From positions 124,001 to 188,000 of the forward strand of contig NZ_BMMF01000011.1 of the NCBI RefSeq assembly GCF_014645695.1: 64,000 bases of DNA, written 5' to 3'. Made by a program: the position numbers and the translations under genes. Below the pieces are notes generated by a model. That model ran no database searches. It was not told where the DNA came from and saw nothing but the letters and a program-made list of their open reading frames with translations. Shown here one piece after another: positions 33,953 through 41,116 of this stretch. The stretch comes from Salinarimonas ramus (lineage in GTDB: Bacteria > Pseudomonadota > Alphaproteobacteria > Rhizobiales > Beijerinckiaceae). The first letter of the stretch is position 1. Every line of letters begins with the position of its first letter.

Positions 33953-35992
33953 TCAGCCGGCGCGCCCGCTCAGCGCCCGTGCGGGCTTGCCGACGACCTC
34001 GGCGAGATGGTCGAAGCGGGCCCGGAAGGTGCCGACGCCCGCCGTCGAGGAGCGCAGGTCGACGATGAAGCCGTCCATCTCCGCCTCGGGGACGAGGGCG
34101 GTGAGCACGTCCCAGCCTTCCCAGCCCGGGCGCGGGGCGAAGGCCTGGATCTGGCCGCGGCGGGCGGAGACGAGCTGCGTCGCCTTCGAGATCGCGTCGG
34201 AGGGCGCGACGATCTCCACGGCGAGGACCGGCTCGAGCACGGTGGTCCCGGCCTCCGCCAGCGCCTGCGCCACCGCGGCGCGACCCGCCGCCTGGAAGGC
34301 GGCGTCGGAGGAATCCACCGCGTGGAAGCCCCCGTCGGTCAGCGTCACCGCGACGTCGACGACCGGATGGCCGTTGGGGCCGCTCGCCAGCGCCGCCTCG
34401 GCGCCCGCGCCGACGGAGGGGATCCATTGCTTGGGCACGACGCCGCCGGTGATGGTGTCGCCGAAGAGGAAGCCCTCGCCCCGCGGCAGCGGCGCCAGCG
34501 AGACGGCAACGTCGGCGAACTGGCCGTGCCCGCCCGTCTGCTTCTTGTGGCGCGCGCGGGCCGATGCCGGCTTTCGGATCGTCTCGCGATAGGCGATCGC
34601 CGGCACGCTCGTGTCCACCGCGAGCCCGAAGCGGCTGAGCAGCCGCTCGACGGCGAGGCGCAGATGCATCTCGCCCTGCCCGGAGAGGCGCAATTCCCCG
34701 CTCTCGGGGTCCTGGCGCACGACGAGCGCCGGGTCCTCGTCCGCGAGCTTGGCGAGGCAGGCGGCGAGCTTCGCCTCGTCCTTGCGTTCGGGCGCGTGGA
34801 TCGTGCGGGAATGGACCGGGTCGGGCGCGATGACGGTCGCCACCGCGTCCGGCCGTTCGCGCCCCGCCGCGACGCTCTCGCCGGTGACGACGGCGTCGAG
34901 CTTCGCGAAGCCCGCGAGCGCGCCTTCGCCCGCCTCGCCGACGCGCTGCGTCGCCTCGCCGGAGAGCGCGAGGATGCCGGCGATGCGCCCCGGCGCGCCG
35001 CGCGAGCCGACGACGCCGTCGCCCTCGGCGAAGCGCCCGCGCAGGACGCGCGCCACCGAGAGCTTGCCGCCGTGGCTGGTGTGGCGCGTGGCGACGATCT
35101 GCGCCAGCGGCGCGCCGTCGGGCGCGACGCCGAGGCGGGCGCGGGTCTCGGCGAGGCGCGGTGCCTCGTGGCGCAGGGCCTTGAACAGGCGCGTGACGCC
35201 GTTGCCGCGCTCGGCCGAGCCGAACAGGACGGGCACGACGTGCCGCTCGCGCAGCTCCCGGGCGAGGTCGTCGAAGACGCGGTCTCGCGGCGGCTCGATG
35301 TCGGAGAGGAGCTCCTCCATCAGCGCGTCGTCGTAATCGGCGAGGCGCTCCAGCATCTGGAAGCGCGCGTCGCGCGCGTCCGGCGGCGCAGCGTCGGAGG
35401 ATTCCACCACGCGGCTCGGCGCGTGCTCGCGGTAGATGAAGGCGCGTTCCAGCGCGAGATCGACGAAGCCGATGGCGATGCCGTCCTTCCAGATGGGGAT
35501 CTGGCGCAGCAGGAGCGGCGTGCGCGAGGCGCGCTGGAGCAGCGCGAGCGTCTCGCGCACGCGCTGGGCGGCGGTGTCGATCTTGTTGAGGAAGAGGAAG
35601 CGCGGCACGTCCGCCTCCTCGAGCTCCCGCAGGATCGGCTCGAGAGCGGGGATCTTGCGCTCGTCGGCCTCGCACACGACGATCGCCGCGTCGCAGGCGG
35701 GCAGCACCGCGCGCATGTCCTGCGCGAGCTCGACGGAGCCGGGGCAGTCCACGAAATGGAAGGTCTCGCCGAGGAAGTCCGCGCTCGCCACGTTGAGCTC
35801 CGTGCTCATCGCATGGGCGCGCGCCTCGCGGCTCGCGTCGCCGACGCTCGTTCCCGCCGCCACCGATCCCGCGCGCGCCACGGCGCCGGCGCGCTCGAGC
35901 AGGCTCTCCATGAGCGTGGTCTTGCCGCTCTGGAACGGCCCTACGATGGCGACGCACCGTGCCGCGCCGCCCAGTGTCTCCGTGCCTGGCAT
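33953..35992 (-). CDS. EF-G-like translational GTPase paralogue
   Basis: 679 residues with the EF-G domain order: GTPase (P-loop GPFQSGKTT, DCPG for G3, LNKID for G4), domain II, then domain III/IV/V with TSVPAIAYRETIRK, GGVVPKQWIPSVGAG and the last domain EPVLAVEIVAPSDAISKATQLVSARRGQI. It differs from housekeeping EF-G in switch I and in the tip loop of domain IV, so it is probably the EF-G-like group whose role is unsettled rather than fusA. GGGAGGT lies 8 bases before the ATG at 35992. Confidence 0.88.
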   Translation of the reverse strand: MPGTETLGGAARCVAIVGPFQSGKTTLMESLLERAGAVARAGSVAAGTSVGDASREARAHAMSTELNVASADFLGETFHFVDCPGSVELAQDMRAVLPACDAAIVVCEADERKIPALEPILRELEEADVPRFLFLNKIDTAAQRVRETLALLQRASRTPLLLRQIPIWKDGIAIGFVDLALERAFIYREHAPSRVVESSDAAPPDARDARFQMLERLADYDDALMEELLSDIEPPRDRVFDDLARELRERHVVPVLFGSAERGNGVTRLFKALRHEAPRLAETRARLGVAPDGAPLAQIVATRHTSHGGKLSVARVLRGRFAEGDGVVGSRGAPGRIAGILALSGEATQRVGEAGEGALAGFAKLDAVVTGESVAAGRERPDAVATVIAPDPVHSRTIHAPERKDEAKLAACLAKLADEDPALVVRQDPESGELRLSGQGEMHLRLAVERLLSRFGLAVDTSVPAIAYRETIRKPASARARHKKQTGGHGQFADVAVSLAPLPRGEGFLFGDTITGGVVPKQWIPSVGAGAEAALASGPNGHPVVDVAVTLTDGGFHAVDSSDAAFQAAGRAAVAQALAEAGTTVLEPVLAVEIVAPSDAISKATQLVSARRGQIQAFAPRPGWEGWDVLTALVPEAEMDGFIVDLRSSTAGVGTFRARFDHLAEVVGKPARALSGRAG

Positions 35993-36012
35993 GTGTGACC
36001 TCCCGCGTTTCG

Positions 36013-36051
36013 CCCCTCTTCGGGGACGCGCCTTCTCGCGGGCGCTTTTTT
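36013..36051 (+). terminator. Terminator-like tandem hairpins ending in six Ts
   Basis: CCCC-TCTTC-GGGG (36013-36025) followed by GCGCC (36028-36032), loop, GGCGC (36041-36045) and T6 (36046-36051), reading on the forward strand. There is no forward gene upstream, so it could act as an attenuator or antisense terminator in the leader of the YcaQ-like gene. Stems are short (5 bp). Confidence 0.35.
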
Positions 36052-36118
36052 CTGGGGAACCATGCTCTGCCCCCGCGACGCGGTTGGCAAGCCCTCGCGC
36101 CATCCGGATGTCAGCGGA

Positions 36119-36143
36119 AGCGGGCTGCGGCTCGCAGCCCGCT
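36119..36143. repeat. 11-bp perfect inverted repeat in the EF-G-like/YcaQ-like spacer
   Basis: AGCGGGCTGCG and CGCAGCCCGCT with loop GCT. It lies 69 bases upstream of the YcaQ-like start and 127 bases upstream of the EF-G-like start on the other strand, and could fold in either leader. Confidence 0.55.
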
Positions 36144-36211
36144 CGGCTAGGCTCGACGTGTTGCGGACGCTGCACGAATCAGCGGCCGGGTTGCGGAGCG
36201 CGAGGACGGGC

Positions 36212-37438
36212 ATGCGGATCGAGGGCGAGGCGGCGCGCCGCTTCCTGTGCGAGCGGCTGGGGCTCGCCGGGGCGCATTGGGCGGATGCGAGCCCGCTTCC
36301 GCGGCTCGGCATGGTGCAGGTCGACACGATCCGCATCGCGGGCGGGCGCAATCACGAGCTCGCGCTCGCCGCCCGCGCCGACGTGCCGACCCGTGGCTTC
36401 GACCGGGAGGTCTACGGCAGCGGCCTCTTCGTCGAGCAGCATTATCCCGTGCATCTCGTGCGCGCCGCCTCGCGGCGGCGCTTCATGGAGGGCATGGCGC
36501 ATCGAGCGACGCGCTTCCGCATCGCCGGCATGAGCGACGTCGAGGTCGCGGCGCTGGAAGAGACGGTGCTCGACCACATCCGCGCCAACGGGCCCGCCAA
36601 GGCGCGGGACTTCGAGAGCGTGCGCGTGCCCGGCGGCTTCGACACGCTCAAGGCGACGACGATCGCGCTGGAGCGGCTCTATCTCGCGGGGCGCCTCCAG
36701 ATCGCCGGGCGCTCGCACGCCTTCGAGCGCCTCTTCGACCTGACGGAGCGGCTCCACCCGGACGACGAGGCGCCCGTCGGTCCGCTGCCTCTCGACGCCG
36801 AGGCGATCGCCGACCACGCCCGCTTCGCCCTCGACGTGCTCAAGCTCGCGACGCCGGACGCGCTCGTCGACCGGGTGCAGCACCATGCGGGCCCCTGGCG
36901 CAGCGATGCGCGCAAGGAGCGCCTGCGCGCGCAGACCCGCGCCGCGCTCGATCGCATCGGCGCCGTGCCGGTGGAGGTCGTGATCGACGGCGAGGCCGTG
37001 GAGCATCTCGTCCTCGCCGACGATCTCGAGGCGCTGCGCGCGGCGGCGGAGGGCGACGCGCCCGCGCTCGACGAGCCGATGCGCATCGTCCCGCCGCTCG
37101 ACAACCTGCTCTTCGACCGCCGCCGCTTCGAGCGGCTGTTCGGACGGCGCTTCCTGTTCGAGGCCTACAAGCCCAAGCGCGAGCGCAGCTTCTACTTCGC
37201 CATGCCGCTGATCCACCGCGCCGCCTTCGCCGGCATCGTCGACCTGCGCCTCGTCGAGGGGCGACGCCTCATGGTGGAGCGGCTCGAGGCCGTGCCCTGG
37301 ACCGAGCGCGCCGCGCTCCGCGCCGCCCTCCACCGCCTCGCCCGCCTCGTCGGCGCCGAGCGCGTGAGCGCGCATCCGCGCATCGACGGGGCGATGCGGA
37401 AGGCGGTGATCGGGCGGGTGGAGGGCGGGGGAGGCTAG
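36212..37438 (+). CDS. YcaQ/AlkX-family interstrand-crosslink DNA glycosylase
   Basis: 408 residues of the winged-helix HTH_42 family. The catalytic-type QxD motif is present as Gln-Val-Asp in GMVQVDTIRIAGGRN near residue 35, as in E. coli YcaQ (AlkZ carries QxQ). Other family segments are FVEQHYPVHLVRA, GGFDTLKATTIALERLYLAG and PPLDNLLFDRRRFERLFG. Predicted to remove N7-alkylated purines and unhook crosslinks. GAGGA precedes the ATG at 36212; the frame is open further upstream but the extension has no family residues and overlaps the hairpin at 36119. Confidence 0.88.
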   Translation: MRIEGEAARRFLCERLGLAGAHWADASPLPRLGMVQVDTIRIAGGRNHELALAARADVPTRGFDREVYGSGLFVEQHYPVHLVRAASRRRFMEGMAHRATRFRIAGMSDVEVAALEETVLDHIRANGPAKARDFESVRVPGGFDTLKATTIALERLYLAGRLQIAGRSHAFERLFDLTERLHPDDEAPVGPLPLDAEAIADHARFALDVLKLATPDALVDRVQHHAGPWRSDARKERLRAQTRAALDRIGAVPVEVVIDGEAVEHLVLADDLEALRAAAEGDAPALDEPMRIVPPLDNLLFDRRRFERLFGRRFLFEAYKPKRERSFYFAMPLIHRAAFAGIVDLRLVEGRRLMVERLEAVPWTERAALRAALHRLARLVGAERVSAHPRIDGAMRKAVIGRVEGGGG

Positions 37439-37460
37439 GGGGAGGCGGGGAGGGTGAGGC

Positions 37461-37712
37461 TCAGAAGATGGCCTCGATGTCGGCGGCGGTCGACGTGCTG
37501 CGCGGCGCGATGCGGAATTCCAGGTCGAGGGCGGCGAGCACCGCGAGGATGGTCTCGAGCCGCGCGGCGGGATTGCCGGTCTCGATGAGCGAGATGGTCT
37601 CCTGCCGCAGCCCGGCCTGCGCTCCGAGCTGGGTCTGGTTCCAGCCGCGCTTCTTGCGGGCGCGCTGGACGAGGGTGCCGATCTGCTTGGGCGTTCGCGC
37701 GAGGTCGCTCAT
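37461..37712 (-). CDS. HipB-like XRE antitoxin-type regulator, no partner toxin
   Basis: 83 residues with an XRE helix-turn-helix (about 10-65, VQRARKKRGWNQTQLGAQAGLRQETISLIETG) and a C-terminal beta strand EFRIAPR as in HipB. In hipBA operons hipA follows immediately; here the next thing downstream is the convergent YcaQ-like gene, so no HipA is present. Strong palindromes sit directly upstream. Confidence 0.85.
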   Translation of the reverse strand: MSDLARTPKQIGTLVQRARKKRGWNQTQLGAQAGLRQETISLIETGNPAARLETILAVLAALDLEFRIAPRSTSTAADIEAIF

Positions 37713-37720
37713 GGCACGAC

Positions 37721-37781
37721 TATGCGCCGAAACCGATAAATCGGCAATATCGGAATCGGCGCATAAACCCGAATTATGCGC
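37721..37781. promoter_or_regulatory. Multi-palindrome operator region, HipB-like / nadX
   Basis: TATGCGCCGA (37721-37730) and TCGGCGCATA (37756-37765) form a perfect 10-bp inverted repeat; inside is CCGAT-AA-ATCGG (37733-37744); a further pair GCGCATAA (37759-37766) and TTATGCGC (37774-37781) is perfect over 8 bp. All start within 9 bases of the HipB-like ATG and lie in the divergent gap to nadX. This looks like an autoregulatory operator with several binding units. Confidence 0.65.
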
Positions 37782-37891
37782 TCTGGCGCTTAGGCAGCGC
37801 CCATCCGTCCGTGCGGACGGGCGCCTTCCGCACGAGCGCGCGAGCCCCTAACCTGCACCTTTTCATCATGGCACGATCCGGGAGCGAGGGC

Positions 37892-38701
37892 ATGGCGGAG
37901 CGGGAACTGACGGTCGGCGTCGCCGGGCTCGGCGGGGTGGGGGCGCGGGTGGCGCAGGCGCTCCTCGCGGGCATCCCCGGTCTCGCGCTCGGCGCCATCT
38001 CGGTGCGCGACGGCGCGCGGGCGCGCGCGCTGCTCGCGGGCTTCGAGGGGCCGATCGTCGCCCCCGAAGCGCTGGGCGAGACCTGCGACATCGTCCTGGA
38101 AGGCCTGCCGCCGGCGCTGTTCCGCACGGTCGCGGAGCCCGCGCTCGACCAGGGGCGCACGTTCATGCCGCTCTCGGTGGGCCAGCTCCTCGAGCACTGG
38201 GATCTCGTCGAGCGCGCACGAGAGAGAGGCGCACGCATCCTCGTCCCCACCGGCGCCCTCATCGGGCTCGACGCCGTGCGCGCCGCCCGCGAGGGCACGA
38301 TCGAGAGCGTCTCGATGGTGACGCGCAAGCCGCCGGCCGGCCTCGCGGGCGCGCCGCACGTCGTCGCGAACGGCATCTCGCTCGACGGGCTCTCGGAGCC
38401 GCTCCTCCTGTTCTCGGGGAGCGTGCGCGAGGGCGTGCCGGGCTTTCCGGCGAACCTCAACGTGGCCGCCGCGCTCAGCCTCGCCGGCATCGGGCCGGAC
38501 CGCACCCGCCTCGAGGTCTGGGCCGATCCCGGCGTGACCCGCAACACGCACACGATCGAGGTCGAGGCGGACGCGGCGCGCTTCACCATGACGATCGAGA
38601 ACGTGCCCAGCGAGACGAACCCCCGCACGGGCCGGATCACCGCGCTTTCGGCGATCGCGGCCCTGCGGCGGCTCGTCGACCCGCTGGTGGTGGGCACCTG
38701 A
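37892..38701 (+). CDS. nadX: NadX, L-aspartate dehydrogenase
   Basis: 269 residues. NAD(P)-dependent enzyme converting aspartate to iminoaspartate, the precursor in NAD synthesis when NadB is absent. The Rossmann loop is GVAGLGGVGARVAQALLAG; the DUF108-type half has VPTGALIGLDAVRAAREG, GVPGFPANLNVAAALSLAGIG and the closing NVPSETNPRTGRITALSAIAAL. ATG at 37892 is preferred: typical length and GAGG upstream. It is divergent from the HipB-like gene. Confidence 0.92.
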   Translation: MAERELTVGVAGLGGVGARVAQALLAGIPGLALGAISVRDGARARALLAGFEGPIVAPEALGETCDIVLEGLPPALFRTVAEPALDQGRTFMPLSVGQLLEHWDLVERARERGARILVPTGALIGLDAVRAAREGTIESVSMVTRKPPAGLAGAPHVVANGISLDGLSEPLLLFSGSVREGVPGFPANLNVAAALSLAGIGPDRTRLEVWADPGVTRNTHTIEVEADAARFTMTIENVPSETNPRTGRITALSAIAALRRLVDPLVVGT

Positions 38702-38725
38702 GGCAGGCGGCCCACCACCCGCCGC

Positions 38726-41116
38726 TCAGCGCTTCAGCTCGGCCTCCGCCTTCGCGACCTCCGTCTTCACGCGCAGGAACGTGTCCGGCGTCACCGAGAT
38801 CGTGTCGATGCCCTCCTCCACGAGGAAGCGGGCGAAGTCCGGGTGGTCGCTGGGCGCCTGGCCGCAGATGCCGGTATGCGTCCCGGTCTTCTTCGCCGCC
38901 GCGATGAGGTCGGCGATGAAGCTCTTCACCGCCTCGTGGCGCTCGTCGAAGAGCTTCGCGAGACGATCGGAATCGCGATCGACGCCGAGCACGAGCTGGG
39001 TGAGGTCGTTCGAGCCGATGGAGAAGCCGTCGAAGCGCTCGGCGAAGCGATGGGCGAGGCGCACGTTCGAGGGCAGCTCCGCCATGACGTAGACCGCGAG
39101 CCCGTTCTCGCCGCGCACGAGGCCGTTCGCGCGCATCTCGTCGAGCACCTTGTCGGCCTCCTCGGGCGTGCGGCAGAAGGGGATCATCATGACGATGTTC
39201 GTCATGCCGATCTCCTCGCGCGCCCGCTTCACCGCCCGGCATTCGAGCGCGAAGCCCTCGCGGTAGTCCGGGTGGTAGTAGCGGCTCGCCCCGCGCCAGC
39301 CGATCATCGGGTTCTCCTCGGCGGGCTCGAAGCCGCGCCCGCCCAGGAGCTCGGCGTACTCGTTCGTCTTGAAGTCGCTCATGCGCAGGATGACGGGGTT
39401 GGGCCAATGCGCGGCGGCGATGCGCGCGACGCCGCGCGCGAGCGTGTCGACGAAGAACTCCTCCCGGGAGGCATAGCCGCGGGTGAGCGCCTCGATCTCC
39501 TTTCGCGCCTGCTTGTCCTCCACCTGGTCGAAGCGCACGAGCGCCATCGGGTGGACCTTGATGTGGTTGGAGACGATGAACTCCATGCGCGCGAGCCCGA
39601 CGCCGTCCGCCGGCAGACGCCACCAGCGGAAGGCGGCCGAGGGATTGGCGAGGTTGAGCATGACCTTGGTCTTGGTCTTGGGGATCGCGGAGAGGTCGGT
39701 CTCCTCGATGCGGATCTCGGCGATGCCCTCGTAGACGCGGCCTTCGTCGCCTTCCGCGCAGGAGACGGTGATCTCCTGGCCGGCCTTCAGCACCTCCGTC
39801 CCGGTCTCCGTGCCGACGATGGCGGGAAGGCCGAGCTCGCGCGAGACGATCGCCGCATGGCTCGTGCGCCCGCCGTGGTCGGTGACGATTGCCGCGGCCT
39901 TCTTCATGATCGGCACCCAGTCGGGGTCCGTCATGGTGGTGACGAGGACCGAGCCCGGCTCGAACTTCTCGATCTCGTCGGGCGTGTCCAGCCGGCAGAC
40001 CTTGCCCGCGCCGATGGCGTCGCCCACCGACAGCCCGGTGACGAGGAGCGCGCCGCGCTCGCCGATGGAGAAGGACTTGAGCTGCCCGGCCTCGCGGCGG
40101 GACTGGACGGTCTCGGGCCGCGCCTGGACGATGAAGAGCTCGCCCGTCTCCCCGTCCTTGGCCCATTCCATGTCCATGGGCTGCCCGTAATGCCGCTCGA
40201 TGGTCGCGGCCCAGCGGGCGAGCTGCATGACCTCGCGATCCTCCAGCGTGAAGCGCCGGCGCTCCTCGTCCGGCGTGTCGACGAGGATGGTCGGGCTCTT
40301 CGAACCCGGCGCCGAGAAGATCATCTTGCGGCCCTTGGCACCGCGCGCCTTCTCGACGATGGGCATGATGCGCTCGCGTTCGAGGAGCGGCTTGAAGACG
40401 TGGAACTCGTCGGGCTCGACCATGCCCTGCACCACGGTCTCGCCGAGCCCCCAGGCGCCCGTGATCAGAACGGAGCGGTCGAAGCCCGTCTCCGTGTCGA
40501 TGGAGAACATCACGCCGGAGGAGGCGATGTCCGAGCGCACCATGCGCTGGACGCCCACCGAGAGCGCCACCTTCATGTGGTCGAAGCCGTGGTTCTCGCG
40601 ATAGGCGATGGCGCGGTCCGTGAAGAGCGAGGCGTAGCAGCGCCGGCAGGCGTCGAGCAGCGCGTTGGCGCCCTCGATGTTGAGGAAGGTCTCGAGCTGT
40701 CCCGCGAAGCTCGCCTCGGGCAGGTCCTCGGCGGTGGCGGAGGAGCGCACGGCGACCTTGGCCTTCTTGCCGCCCTCCGTCATGCCGGCATAGGCGAAGA
40801 GGATCGCGTCGCGCAGATCGTCGGGAAAATGGGCCTCGAGCAGGAGCCCGCGCACCGTCTCGCCGACGAGGTGCAGGTTCGAGAGGTCCTCGCGCAGCCC
40901 GCCGATCGCGTCGCGGATGGCGGAGCCGAGATCGTTGGCCTCGACGTAGCGCCAATAGGCGGCCGCCGTCGTGGCGAAGCCGCCGGGCACGCGGATGCCC
41001 TGCGAGGCGAGGTTTCGGATCATCTCGCCGAGCGAGGAATTCTTGCCGCCGACGAGCGCTCCCTCGCCGCGCGTGAGGTCCGAGAGGGGCAGTACCAGTT
41101 CCTTGTCCTTGCTCAT
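38726..41116 (-). CDS. ppsA: Phosphoenolpyruvate synthase (pyruvate, water dikinase)
   Basis: 796 residues in the family order: N-terminal ATP-grasp (VGGKNSSLGEMI, AVRSSATAEDLPEASFAGQ), central phosphohistidine domain with the catalytic His in GGRTSHAAIVSRELGLPAIVG, and C-terminal PEP/pyruvate-binding domain ending GICGQAPSDHPDFARFLVEEG. Makes PEP from pyruvate and ATP for gluconeogenesis. Its ATG overlaps the GH65 stop by four bases, so the two are co-translated. Confidence 0.96.
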   Translation of the reverse strand: MSKDKELVLPLSDLTRGEGALVGGKNSSLGEMIRNLASQGIRVPGGFATTAAAYWRYVEANDLGSAIRDAIGGLREDLSNLHLVGETVRGLLLEAHFPDDLRDAILFAYAGMTEGGKKAKVAVRSSATAEDLPEASFAGQLETFLNIEGANALLDACRRCYASLFTDRAIAYRENHGFDHMKVALSVGVQRMVRSDIASSGVMFSIDTETGFDRSVLITGAWGLGETVVQGMVEPDEFHVFKPLLERERIMPIVEKARGAKGRKMIFSAPGSKSPTILVDTPDEERRRFTLEDREVMQLARWAATIERHYGQPMDMEWAKDGETGELFIVQARPETVQSRREAGQLKSFSIGERGALLVTGLSVGDAIGAGKVCRLDTPDEIEKFEPGSVLVTTMTDPDWVPIMKKAAAIVTDHGGRTSHAAIVSRELGLPAIVGTETGTEVLKAGQEITVSCAEGDEGRVYEGIAEIRIEETDLSAIPKTKTKVMLNLANPSAAFRWWRLPADGVGLARMEFIVSNHIKVHPMALVRFDQVEDKQARKEIEALTRGYASREEFFVDTLARGVARIAAAHWPNPVILRMSDFKTNEYAELLGGRGFEPAEENPMIGWRGASRYYHPDYREGFALECRAVKRAREEIGMTNIVMMIPFCRTPEEADKVLDEMRANGLVRGENGLAVYVMAELPSNVRLAHRFAERFDGFSIGSNDLTQLVLGVDRDSDRLAKLFDERHEAVKSFIADLIAAAKKTGTHTGICGQAPSDHPDFARFLVEEGIDTISVTPDTFLRVKTEVAKAEAELKR

